Shown here: positions 26,944 through 34,917 of the stretch, in pieces
Numbering within the stretch: position 1 is the first letter of the stretch
Layout of the letters: each line of letters begins with the position of its first letter
Position numbers and translations under genes: made by a program
The notes under the pieces: generated by a model
Told to the model about the DNA's origin: nothing
Database searches by the model: none
The model's input: only the letters and a program-made list of their open reading frames with translations
Assembly: GCA_027486555.1 (NCBI GenBank)
Contig: JAIXOX010000089.1
Location: forward strand, 1-40,503
Direction of reading: 5' to 3'
DNA from: Comamonadaceae bacterium
GTDB taxonomy: Bacteria; Pseudomonadota; Gammaproteobacteria; Burkholderiales; Burkholderiaceae_C
DNA: 40,503 bases

Positions 26944-27932
26944 CAGAGCATGTCTTGCAAGTGGGTGATGTGCCGGCACTGAACATGGGCAAGGTGGCCG
27001 TGCTGATGGGAGGGGATTCCGCCGAACGCGAAATTTCACTGATGTCGGGTCAAGGGGTACTGAAAGCTTTGCTGAACGCTGGTGTGAATGCGCTCCCGTT
27101 TGATCCGGCTGAACGCGATCTGAGTGAACTCAAACGCGACGGATTTGAGCGTTGCTTCATCGCCCTGCACGGACGCCATGGTGAGGATGGCACGGTACAA
27201 GGGGCACTGGAATTGATGGGCATTCCCTATACAGGCTCAGGCGTCATGGCCTCCAGCATGGCCATGGACAAAGTCATGACCAAACGCGTATGGCTGGCCG
27301 AGGGCTTGCCTACGCCGCGCTATGTCTTGGTGAACAAAGCCGATATTCACCTCACATCGGGAACAGATTTGGTGGCCAAGCTGGGTCTGCCCATGATTGT
27401 CAAACCGGCGCGTGAAGGCTCATCCATCGGGGTGAGCAAAGTCAGTCATGTGGACCAAGTGCAAGCGGCCTTGTTGGCTGCGGCCGCATGCGACAAAGAC
27501 ATTCTTTGCGAGCAGTGCATTGTGGGTGACGAGGTCACTTGTGCTGTGTTGGGCGAAGGACGAAACGCGCGTGCCTTGCCTGTGATTCGCATCGTGGCAC
27601 CAAATGGTGAATACGATTACCAGAACAAATATTTCACAGACGACACCCAATACCTTGTGCCCAGTGGATTGCCTGATGCCGAAGAATCGAAAATCGAAGC
27701 ATTGGTGATCCAGGCCTATCAGGTTTTGGGTTGCAGAGGCTGGGGCCGCATCGACGTCATGATCGATGCCAGCACACGCCAACCCTATTTGCTGGAAATC
27801 AACACATCACCGGGCATGACCAGCCATTCTTTGGTACCCATGTCGGCGCAAGCTGTGGGACTGGACTATCAGGCCCTGTGCTGTCAATTGCTCGCCGATG
27901 CGGCCATGGATGGTCAGGAGATGCTTGCATGA
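26940..27932 (+). CDS. ddl: D-alanine--D-alanine ligase
   Basis: A 330-residue ATP-grasp enzyme (DdlB type) forming D-Ala-D-Ala, the substrate of MurF. Seen are [76 protein letters not shown] and the metal-binding [17 protein letters not shown]. The ATG at 26940 follows AAAAGGAGAAGTC, an excellent ribosome-binding site, and overlaps the murC stop by 4 nt. An upstream in-frame ATG at 26856 lies within murC and adds non-family residues. Confidence 0.96.
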   Translation: MTEHVLQVGDVPALNMGKVAVLMGGDSAEREISLMSGQGVLKALLNAGVNALPFDPAERDLSELKRDGFERCFIALHGRHGEDGTVQGALELMGIPYTGSGVMASSMAMDKVMTKRVWLAEGLPTPRYVLVNKADIHLTSGTDLVAKLGLPMIVKPAREGSSIGVSKVSHVDQVQAALLAAAACDKDILCEQCIVGDEVTCAVLGEGRNARALPVIRIVAPNGEYDYQNKYFTDDTQYLVPSGLPDAEESKIEALVIQAYQVLGCRGWGRIDVMIDASTRQPYLLEINTSPGMTSHSLVPMSAQAVGLDYQALCCQLLADAAMDGQEMLA

Positions 27933-28720
27933 AAAAAACGGCCCCCATGCCCATCGACATCAGGCTCATGAACATGGCTTCAGCACTGTTGCTGGTCGTG
28001 GTGCTGAGCCTGTTGTTGGGCAGTGGGTTGTGGTGGTTGCTCAGGCACCCGATGTTCGCGATACAAGCCATTGCGGTTCATGGCGAAGTCTCGCGCAACA
28101 ACGCTGTGAGTTTGCAGAACCATGTCATGCCACAACTGAGAGGAAACTTTTTCACCATCGACCTGGATGAAACGCGGGACATTTTTCAGTCCGTTCCCTG
28201 GGTTCGTGTGGCAGTGGTGCACCGTGATTTTCCAAATCGATTGCGCACCGTCTTGCAAGAGCACCAAGCTTTGGCATTGTGGGGTGAAGAGGGGGCCAGT
28301 ACCTTGCTCAACGAACAAGGGCAAGTGTTCGAGGCCAATATCGAAGACCTTGATGTGGACACTTTGCCTCGGATGAAGGGGCCCAATGCCCAATCTCAGA
28401 CGGTCGCACGCATGTTCAACGTTTTGCGCCCACAGTTTGCAGCGGTTGACATGGAAATCGACCAACTGGAACTGACGCCCAGGGGAGGCTGGCGAGTTTT
28501 GACCCAGCACGGCGCTCTGATTGAGTTGGGTCGGGGTACCGAAAAAGAGTTGGTGGCAAGGTTGGATCTTTTTTTCAAAACCTTGTCGCAAGTGACAGCT
28601 CGATATGACCGGACAGTCACGGCCTTGGCGGGGGCAGATTTGCGCCACAAGGACGGTTATGCGCTGCGTTTGAGAGGCGTCAGTACCCTGGAAACAGACA
28701 TCAAGGACATGAAACCATGA
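27929..28720 (+). CDS. ftsQ: Cell division protein FtsQ
   Basis: A 263-residue bitopic membrane protein. A short cytoplasmic tail precedes a single membrane segment (about residues 15-37, [22 protein letters not shown]). A POTRA domain starts with [18 protein letters not shown], and the FtsQ beta domain includes [31 protein letters not shown]. It links FtsL/FtsB to the early divisome. The start overlaps the ddl stop by 4 nt. ftsA follows after a 40-nt gap that holds a 12-codon ORF. Confidence 0.94.
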   Translation: MKKTAPMPIDIRLMNMASALLLVVVLSLLLGSGLWWLLRHPMFAIQAIAVHGEVSRNNAVSLQNHVMPQLRGNFFTIDLDETRDIFQSVPWVRVAVVHRDFPNRLRTVLQEHQALALWGEEGASTLLNEQGQVFEANIEDLDVDTLPRMKGPNAQSQTVARMFNVLRPQFAAVDMEIDQLELTPRGGWRVLTQHGALIELGRGTEKELVARLDLFFKTLSQVTARYDRTVTALAGADLRHKDGYALRLRGVSTLETDIKDMKP

Positions 28721-28755
28721 GCAATCAGGGTTCAAAAACACAACGGAAACGGTGA
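28717..28755 (+). CDS. Possible 12-codon linker ORF between ftsQ and ftsA
   Basis: ATG at 28717 overlaps the ftsQ stop by 4 nt (ATGA), and the ORF encodes [12 protein letters not shown]. Its TGA at 28753-28755 overlaps an in-frame GTG of ftsA by 4 nt (GTGA). It therefore continues the overlap pattern seen throughout this operon. It may serve only to pass ribosomes from ftsQ to ftsA, or be chance. No homologue is known to me. Confidence 0.25.
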   Translation: MSNQGSKTQRKR

Positions 28756-28760
28756 TTGAA

Positions 28761-29990
28761 ATGGCAAAAGATTACAAAGACTTGGTGATCGGCTTGGACA
28801 TTGGAACCTCCAAGGTCATGGCCGTGGTAGCCGAGGTGTTGCCAGATGGATCATTGAAAATTGCGGGTCTGGGCATTGCGCCGGGCAATGGACTCAAACG
28901 CGGGGTGGTCGTGAACATCGACGCCACTGTTCAAAGCATTCAACAAGCCCTGAAAGAAGCTGAGTTGATGGCCGATTGCAAAATTGTGCATGTCAATTGC
29001 GGCATCACGGGAAGTCACATCCGTGGCTTGAACTCCAGTGGCATGGTGGCCATCAAGGACAAGGAAGTGACACAAGCCGACGTTGCACGCGTCATGGAAA
29101 CTGCACGCGCCATCAACATCTCAAGCGATCAGCGTTTGCTGCTGGTGGCGCCACAAGAATTCGTGATCGATGGCCAGGAGGTCAAGGAACCCATTGGCAT
29201 GAGTGGTATGCGACTGGAGGCAAAAGTGCACATTGTCACGGGGGCACAAAGTGCAGCTGAAAACATCATCAAATGTGTGCGACGCTGTGGTCTGGAGGTG
29301 GATCAGCTCTTGCTCAACCCCCAGTCGTCGAGCTTGGCCGTGTTGTCTGAAGACGAGCGTGAGCTGGGTGTGGTGTGTGTGGACATTGGTGCAGGCACCA
29401 CCGATGTGGCCATTTTTTCAAACGGCTCGATTCGCCACACGGCCGTGATTCCCATTGCGGGGGACTTGATCACCAGCGACATCGCCATGGCCTTGCGAAC
29501 ACCTACAAAAGACGCAGAAGACATCAAGGTAGAAAGTGGCTACGCCAAGCAGTTGCTGGCCGATCCACAAGCACAAGTTGAAGTGCCAGGTTTGGGTGAT
29601 CGAGGCCCACGTCTGCTGAGCAAACAAGCTCTGGCAGGTGTGATTGAACCGCGCATTGAAGAGATTTTCTCTTTGGTGCATCAGGTCATTCGCGAGTCGG
29701 GTTACGAAGAGGTCTTGTCCTCAGGCATTGTGCTCACGGGCGGCAGCGCGGTCATGCCAGGCATGGTTGAGTTGGGTGAAGATATTTTTCTGAAACCTGT
29801 GCGCCGTGGTCTGCCCAAATATTCGGGTGGGTTGGCCGACATGGTCAGTCAACCCCGAGCGGCTACGGTGATGGGCCTGCTGGAAGAGGCCCGCCTTGCT
29901 CGGTTGCGCGGTTACAAGGTGACGCAAAAGAAGAGTTCTGTGAACAATGCTTTTGGTCGTTTCAAAGACTTCATCGTGGGGAACTTCTGA
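28761..29990 (+). CDS. ftsA: Cell division protein FtsA
   Basis: A 409-residue actin-like ATPase that tethers FtsZ to the membrane. The N-terminal phosphate loop LVIGLDIGTSKVMAVVAEV, domain 1C, the second nucleotide motif VCVDIGAGTTDVAIF, ILTGGSAVMPGM and the C-terminal amphipathic membrane-targeting helix (NNAFGRFKDFIVGNF) are present. The ATG at 28761 follows GGTGA by 5 nt. A GTG at 28752, three codons earlier, is an alternative supported by its overlap with the preceding mini-ORF. Confidence 0.95.
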   Translation: MAKDYKDLVIGLDIGTSKVMAVVAEVLPDGSLKIAGLGIAPGNGLKRGVVVNIDATVQSIQQALKEAELMADCKIVHVNCGITGSHIRGLNSSGMVAIKDKEVTQADVARVMETARAINISSDQRLLLVAPQEFVIDGQEVKEPIGMSGMRLEAKVHIVTGAQSAAENIIKCVRRCGLEVDQLLLNPQSSSLAVLSEDERELGVVCVDIGAGTTDVAIFSNGSIRHTAVIPIAGDLITSDIAMALRTPTKDAEDIKVESGYAKQLLADPQAQVEVPGLGDRGPRLLSKQALAGVIEPRIEEIFSLVHQVIRESGYEEVLSSGIVLTGGSAVMPGMVELGEDIFLKPVRRGLPKYSGGLADMVSQPRAATVMGLLEEARLARLRGYKVTQKKSSVNNAFGRFKDFIVGNF

Positions 29991-30109
29991 TGGAATGGCT
30001 TAAAAAATTCCTGGCCCGACCCAGTCCACCCTGCACACATGGCCTCAAAGACATTGATCTTTGGCAAAAATTTTCACCGATCCAGACCACTTCAGATATT
30101 CAGATTTAG
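29990..30109 (+). CDS. Candidate small protein (39 aa) between ftsA and ftsZ
   Basis: The ATG at 29990 shares its A with the ftsA stop (TGATG). GGGGA lies 8 nt upstream. The ORF encodes 39 residues starting MEWLKKFLARPSPP and ending SDIQI; its first ten residues could form a short amphipathic helix. Its TAG stop (30107-30109) overlaps the AGGAG ribosome-binding site of ftsZ. Both junctions suggest translational coupling in an operon with almost no free gaps. I recognise no family. It could be a non-functional coupling ORF or chance; conservation in relatives would decide. Confidence 0.4.
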   Translation: MEWLKKFLARPSPPCTHGLKDIDLWQKFSPIQTTSDIQI

Positions 30110-30118
30110 GAGAACACC

Positions 30119-31330
30119 ATGACCATTGAAATGATCCAAACCGAAGAGTTCAACCAAGGCACCCAGATCAAAGTGATTGGGGTTGGCGGAGGTGGCGGCA
30201 ACGCTGTAGAACACATGATTGAGCGCCAGGTTCAAGGCGTTGAATTCATCTGCGCCAACACCGATGCGCAAGCCTTGGCGCGCAGTGCCGCGCACCGATA
30301 CATTCAACTGGGACAAACGGGTTTGGGTGCAGGCAGCAAGCCAGACAAAGGGCGTGAAGCAGCCCTGGCTGCAGAAGCCGATATACGCAGCGCCATTGAA
30401 GGTGCGCACATGTTGTTCATCACGGCCGGGATGGGCGGAGGTACTGGCACCGGTGCTGCCCCTGTCATTGCCCGAATTGCCAAAGAAATGGGCATTTTGA
30501 CGGTGGGTGTGGTGACCAAACCCTTCGATTTTGAAGGCAACCGCCGCATGAGCAATGCCGACCAAGGCATGCTCGAGTTGGAGGCCAGTGTTGATTCGTT
30601 GATCGTGGTGCTCAACGAAAAGCTGCTCGAATTGCCAGGTGGCGATGACATGACGCAGGACGAAGCGTTCGCGCATGCCAACGACGTGCTCAAAAACGCC
30701 GTAGGCGGTATTGCTGAAATCATCAATGTCCCAGGCCATGTAAACGTCGACTTCGAAGACGTTCGCACCGTCATGGGCGAACCTGGCAAGGCCATGATGG
30801 GCACGGCCGCTGCCAGTGGCCCCGACCGTGCGCGCATTGCCGCCGAGCAAGCTGTCGCTTGCCCTTTGCTTGAAGGTGTCGACCTCAAAGGTGCTCGAGG
30901 TGTTTTGGTGCTGATCAGCGCCGCCAAAGGCTCCTTGAAGCTGGCCGAATCCAAGCAAGCCATGAACACCATCCGTGCATGCGCCTCGGAAGACGCCCAT
31001 GTGATTTATGGGACTGCCTACGATGAAAGTTTGGTCGATGACATTCGTGTGACCGTGGTGGCGACAGGTTTGTCACGCAAGGTTGCGGCACGTCCCTTGC
31101 TTGAAGTGATTCATACAGGCAACGGTGCCGACACCACTTTTTTCGCGCGAAGTGGTCAGGATGCTTTGGTGCCAAGCTTGAGAACCCCCAGCAGCCCGGG
31201 CAATGGCATGAGCACACCGGCCGTCTGGCGCAACAGCCGCACCAACGCTGCAGCGCGCGTGGATGGCATGGTCAATGCCGGTATGGATGACATTGAAATT
31301 CCAGCGTTTTTGCGCAAACAAGCCGACTGA
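30119..31330 (+). CDS. ftsZ: Cell division protein FtsZ
   Basis: A 403-residue tubulin-like GTPase that builds the Z ring. The N-terminal nucleotide loop VIGVGGGGGNAVEHM, the tubulin signature GGGTGTGAAP (106-115) and NVDFEDVRTVM (the T7 loop supplying catalytic residues) are intact. A variable linker is followed by the C-terminal peptide DDIEIPAFLRKQ that binds FtsA and ZipA. TTAGGAGAACACC is a strong ribosome-binding site before the ATG. It is the last gene of the dcw operon, and a strong terminator follows 30 nt after the stop. Confidence 0.98.
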   Translation: MTIEMIQTEEFNQGTQIKVIGVGGGGGNAVEHMIERQVQGVEFICANTDAQALARSAAHRYIQLGQTGLGAGSKPDKGREAALAAEADIRSAIEGAHMLFITAGMGGGTGTGAAPVIARIAKEMGILTVGVVTKPFDFEGNRRMSNADQGMLELEASVDSLIVVLNEKLLELPGGDDMTQDEAFAHANDVLKNAVGGIAEIINVPGHVNVDFEDVRTVMGEPGKAMMGTAAASGPDRARIAAEQAVACPLLEGVDLKGARGVLVLISAAKGSLKLAESKQAMNTIRACASEDAHVIYGTAYDESLVDDIRVTVVATGLSRKVAARPLLEVIHTGNGADTTFFARSGQDALVPSLRTPSSPGNGMSTPAVWRNSRTNAAARVDGMVNAGMDDIEIPAFLRKQAD

Positions 31331-31360
31331 ACAGCGCACCGCGCCTCCATCGCCATCCCC

Positions 31361-31396
31361 AAAGAGCCGACAGTCTTGACTGCTCGGCTCTTTTTT
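31361..31396 (+). terminator. Intrinsic terminator of the dcw operon
   Basis: AAGAGCCGA-CAG and CTG-C-TCGGCTCTT pair around a TCTTGA loop, with one bulged C, and are followed by a T run. It separates ftsZ from lpxC, which therefore needs its own promoter in the 125 nt before its start. I could not identify that promoter. Confidence 0.9.
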
Positions 31397-31521
31397 CGTG
31401 CCTTGAACAAGATGGAGAACATGGAACGGCCTCTTGCGTGAACCGATGTGTGGTCAGTGCCACGCCACACAAGGCAAACCCTGTCCGCGCAGCGCCCATG
31501 CTGGCGAATTAAAATGTGCAC

Positions 31522-32445
31522 ATGCTTGCTCAACGCACCCTCAAAACCCTCACCCAGGCCGTAGGCGTGGGTTTGCACAGTGGTCAACGTGTCGAATTGA
31601 CCTTGCGCCCTGCCGCACCCGACACCGGCATCGTGTTCAGGCGTGTGGACTTGCCTGAGCCGGTGGACATCCCGGTGAGGGCTGAATCGGTCACCGACAC
31701 CCGTTTGGCATCCACCATCTCGGTCGGCTCGGCCAAAGTCTTCACCGTCGAGCACCTGATGTCGGCCTGCGCAGGTCTGGGCATTGACAACCTGTATGTG
31801 GACATCACCGCCGAAGAAGTGCCCATTCTGGACGGCTCGGCCTCGTCGTTTGTGTTTTTGTTGCAAAGTGCGGGCATCGTCGAACAAAACGCACCCAAGC
31901 ATTTTTTGCGCGTGATCAAAACCGTGCAGGTCAGCGAAGGTGAGGGGGCCGATATCAAGTGGGCCAAGCTCGAACCCTTTCACGGCTTCAAGCTCAGCTT
32001 CGAAATCGATTTTCGCCACCCCGCTGTCGACTCGACCGGCCAGCAGGTGGTATTTGACATGTCAGAGGGCGTGTATTCGCGCGACATCGCTCGCGCCCGC
32101 ACCTTTGGCTTTACCAAAGACGTGGAAATGATGCGTGCCAATGGCCTGGCCTTGGGCGGCGGGCTGCACAACGCCATCGTTATGGACGACTACAAGGTGC
32201 TCAACGCCGATGGCCTGCGCTACGACGACGAGTTTGTGAAACACAAAATTCTCGACGCCATGGGCGACCTCTACATTGTGGGCAAACCCCTGTTGGCCTC
32301 TTACAGCGCCTTTCGCTCGGGCCACGCCATGAACAACCAGCTGCTGCGCGCACTGTTGGCACAACCTGACGCCTACGACATCGTCACCTTCGACAAAGCC
32401 AGTCAGGCACCCAAAGGGTTTGCCGCGTTGCAACCTGCTTGGTAA
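31522..32445 (+). CDS. lpxC: UDP-3-O-acyl-N-acetylglucosamine deacetylase LpxC
   Basis: A 307-residue zinc deacetylase, the committed step of lipid A synthesis, so the organism makes lipopolysaccharide. The N-terminus [19 protein letters not shown], the zinc-binding [54 protein letters not shown] and [12 protein letters not shown] (zinc His and Asp) followed by SGHAMNN are diagnostic. The ATG at 31522 gives the standard start MLAQRTL; a GTG at 31516 would add two residues. Lying next to ftsZ is the usual position in proteobacteria. Confidence 0.97.
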   Translation: MLAQRTLKTLTQAVGVGLHSGQRVELTLRPAAPDTGIVFRRVDLPEPVDIPVRAESVTDTRLASTISVGSAKVFTVEHLMSACAGLGIDNLYVDITAEEVPILDGSASSFVFLLQSAGIVEQNAPKHFLRVIKTVQVSEGEGADIKWAKLEPFHGFKLSFEIDFRHPAVDSTGQQVVFDMSEGVYSRDIARARTFGFTKDVEMMRANGLALGGGLHNAIVMDDYKVLNADGLRYDDEFVKHKILDAMGDLYIVGKPLLASYSAFRSGHAMNNQLLRALLAQPDAYDIVTFDKASQAPKGFAALQPAW

Positions 32446-32490
32446 GCCTCTGGCCCATGGTTTTGTGGGCCAAGTGTGTATTTCGATTTA

Positions 32491-32564
32491 GTAGGAGCCC
32501 ACCCCTGTGAGCGATTTCACGCATAGCACCAAGCCACGCCATTGCTTACGGGGTGGGCTCCTGC
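32491..32564. repeat. REP-like inverted repeat downstream of lpxC
   Basis: AGGAGCCCACCCC (32493-32505) and GGGGTGGGCTCCT (32550-32562) form 13-bp perfect inverted arms around a 44-nt loop. The outer GTAGGAGCCC start and the following GAGCGATTTCACGC resemble the GTAGGAGC...GCGA extragenic palindromes of many proteobacteria. It lies in the 222-nt gap between lpxC and an EamA gene. A shorter hairpin (TGGCCCA...TGGGCCA, 32451-32472) precedes it right after lpxC, but lacks a T tract. Confidence 0.7.
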
Positions 32565-32667
32565 AAAACAGCTTTCTGGCCTGTAACTCAAGACTGTAAG
32601 GGCCTGATCAATGGGTCACTGGCCCATGTCACGGGTGGATCAGGTGGCAAAGGGGCCTTGCGATAAC

Positions 32668-33561
32668 ATGGTCCACATGACCCTCAGCCGACAACAAATC
32701 TTCTTGCTCGTCACATTGACGCTGGTATGGGGCTTCAACTGGCCCATGCTCAAACTTGGGGTGACCTATTTCCCCCCGCTTTCGTTTCGCAGTTTGAGCA
32801 TGTGGATGGGCTTGCCGTTTTTGGCACTGGTGCTTTACGCTAAAAAAATTCCCTTCAAGATCCCGCAGTCCGACTGGAAAGAGCTTTTCATCCTGGCCGC
32901 TACCAACATGCTTATCTGGCATGTGCTCATCATTTTGGCGGTGCAAAACTTGTCCAGTGGACGGGCGGCGATCCTGGGTTACACCATGCCAATTTTCTCG
33001 GCCTTGATTGGCGTTGTGGCCTATGGTGCGGTGCTCAAGTGGCGCGGCTGGTTGGGCTTGGCGGCGGCCTTGTTGGGCGTCATGCTTTTGCTGTGGCACG
33101 AGTTCAGCGCCATCGCGGGCAAACCGCTGGGTGTGGCCCTGGGTCTGGTGGCCGCAGCTTTTTGGGGTTTGGGCACGCAGCAAATTCGGCACACCCGCAT
33201 TCAGGTGCCCACATTGACCATTGTGTTCTGGATGACCTGCATGAGCACCTTGCTCATGAGTTTTCTGGCCTTTGTGTTTGAGCGTGACGCCTGGGGGCCG
33301 CCCCCGGATGTGACCTGGATCTCGGTGGTGTACAACGCGTTTGGGGTGTTTGTGTTTGCCCAGGCCGCCTGGTTGTCTTTGGCCAGAAACTTGCCGCCAT
33401 TGGCCTCCACACTGAGCGTGATGTTCATCCCGGTGCTGGGGGTTTTCAGCGGTGCGTATTTTTTGAATGAAGTCTTGCATTGGCAAGACTGGGCGGCCAT
33501 TGTGTTGATTGTGGCGGCCATCGCCTCTGTGTTGTGGCCCAGCCCGGCGCCCCGGCCTTGA
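32668..33561 (+). CDS. EamA/DMT family transporter
   Basis: A 297-residue membrane protein with ten predicted membrane segments in two EamA repeats, a drug/metabolite transporter. The N-terminal LVTLTLVWGFNWPMLKLGV and the SGRAAILGYTMPIFSALIGV segment after the first repeat are typical, as is the LPPLASTLSVMFIPVLGVFSG segment of the second. The substrate cannot be predicted. The ATG at 32668 is chosen; an ATG at 32677 is nearly as good, and an ATG at 32611 would add hydrophilic residues ahead of the first helix. The amidase starts within a few nt of its stop, so the two are probably one transcript. Confidence 0.85.
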   Translation: MVHMTLSRQQIFLLVTLTLVWGFNWPMLKLGVTYFPPLSFRSLSMWMGLPFLALVLYAKKIPFKIPQSDWKELFILAATNMLIWHVLIILAVQNLSSGRAAILGYTMPIFSALIGVVAYGAVLKWRGWLGLAAALLGVMLLLWHEFSAIAGKPLGVALGLVAAAFWGLGTQQIRHTRIQVPTLTIVFWMTCMSTLLMSFLAFVFERDAWGPPPDVTWISVVYNAFGVFVFAQAAWLSLARNLPPLASTLSVMFIPVLGVFSGAYFLNEVLHWQDWAAIVLIVAAIASVLWPSPAPRP

Positions 33562-33573
33562 ATCGTGGAAGCC

Positions 33574-34893
33574 ATGCACCCCGACTTGACCCTGTTGACT
33601 GCTGCGGACCTGCACCAAGCCTATGGTCTGGGCCAGACCGACCCTGTGGCGGTGACGCGGGCGCATTTGGCACGGATTGCGCAACGCGACCCGAAGTTGC
33701 ACGCCTTTGTGCACGTCTGTTCGGAGCTGGCCCTGCAACAAGCCGGGGCCAGTGCCCAACGGTGGGCCAAGGGGCAGCCGCTGGGGCCACTCGATGGGGT
33801 GGTCATGGCCTTGAAAGACAACATCGACGTGGTCGGCATGCCCTGCACGGCAGGCACGGCCGCTTATGCACAGCGTTGGCCGCAGCAAGATGCGCCGGTG
33901 TACATCAAGCTGCGCGATGCCGGCATGGTTTTGTTGGGCAAACTCAACATGCACGAAGCCGCCTTGGGGGCCACCACCGACAACCCCGTCTATGGCCGAT
34001 GCATCAACCCCCGGCGTGAAGGCTACACACCGGGTGGCTCCAGTGGTGGCTCTGCCGCTGCCGTAGCAGATCATTTGTGCACACTGGCCATGGGCACCGA
34101 CACCATGGGCTCGGTGCGCATTCCTGCCGCTTATTGCGGTGTGTTGGGGTTGATCCCAACGCGTCAGCGCCTGAACATGCAAGGCATCGTGCCTTTGAGC
34201 CCCACGCTCGATGTGGCCGGTCCACTGGCCAGAACAGGGCGTGACTTGGCCGAGGCAGCCGCTTGCCTGCTGGGGCTGAGCCAGGCACCCGAGTCAAGCG
34301 CGGACATTTGGCAGGGCTTGCGCGTGGGCATTTTGTCGCCCGCCGAAGTGCCTGACATGGCCCCGGCCGTCATGCAGGCGTGGCAGAACACACAAGCTCG
34401 TTTGCAAACCCGGGGCGCACAAGTGCGCACCATGCCGTGGCCCGTGTGGGTGCCCGCTGCCAGCCGCTTGCACGCCTTGTTGATGAGCGAGTGGGAAGGC
34501 GCCGAGTACTGGATGGATGCATTGGGTCCTGAGCTGACGGGCTTGAGCCCTGGTTTGCAAAAAATGCTCAACTACGGTGCCAAGCTGAGCCCCGAAAAGC
34601 GCGCCACCAGTCGGTCTGCCATTTTGGACATGCGGGCGCAGACCGGTGAATTGTTTGCCGATGTGGATGTCCTGCTCTTGCCCACCACACCCCATACCAG
34701 CTTTGCCCACACCGAAGCGGCACCTGCCAGCCAGGCCGACTGGGCGTGTCTGGCCAACATCCTGGGGGCTCCAGCCCTGTCCTTTCCCTGCCCGACGGAC
34801 GGTTTGCCCGTGTCGTGCCAATGGTTGGCCGCGCCCGGCCAAGATGAAAAGTTGCTGTCTTTGGCTTGCGCCATGGACAGTTTTTGGCTCTGA
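33574..34893 (+). CDS. Amidase signature family hydrolase
   Basis: A 439-residue amidase signature enzyme. The Ser-cisSer-Lys triad is visible: K81 in ALKDNIDV, cis-Ser S156 in GGSSGGSAAA and the nucleophile S180 in TMGSVRIPAAYCG. Family members hydrolyse amides of many kinds, including GatA in tRNA amidation. No gatB or gatC is nearby and the C-terminal part differs, so a catabolic amidase is more likely. The ATG at 33574 is used; a GTG at 33565 would add three residues. It follows the EamA gene directly and converges with the MmgE/PrpD gene across 24 nt. Confidence 0.88.
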   Translation: MHPDLTLLTAADLHQAYGLGQTDPVAVTRAHLARIAQRDPKLHAFVHVCSELALQQAGASAQRWAKGQPLGPLDGVVMALKDNIDVVGMPCTAGTAAYAQRWPQQDAPVYIKLRDAGMVLLGKLNMHEAALGATTDNPVYGRCINPRREGYTPGGSSGGSAAAVADHLCTLAMGTDTMGSVRIPAAYCGVLGLIPTRQRLNMQGIVPLSPTLDVAGPLARTGRDLAEAAACLLGLSQAPESSADIWQGLRVGILSPAEVPDMAPAVMQAWQNTQARLQTRGAQVRTMPWPVWVPAASRLHALLMSEWEGAEYWMDALGPELTGLSPGLQKMLNYGAKLSPEKRATSRSAILDMRAQTGELFADVDVLLLPTTPHTSFAHTEAAPASQADWACLANILGAPALSFPCPTDGLPVSCQWLAAPGQDEKLLSLACAMDSFWL

Positions 34894-34917
34894 AAAACCG
34901 CGTCAGAAAACGCGCAT

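Noticed and set aside
32629..34182. A 517-codon open frame on the minus strand across the EamA and amidase genes
   Set aside because: It is antisense to two genes with clear family motifs. Its translation is rich in His, Gln and Arg with no recognisable domain, as expected for a shadow frame in GC-rich DNA.
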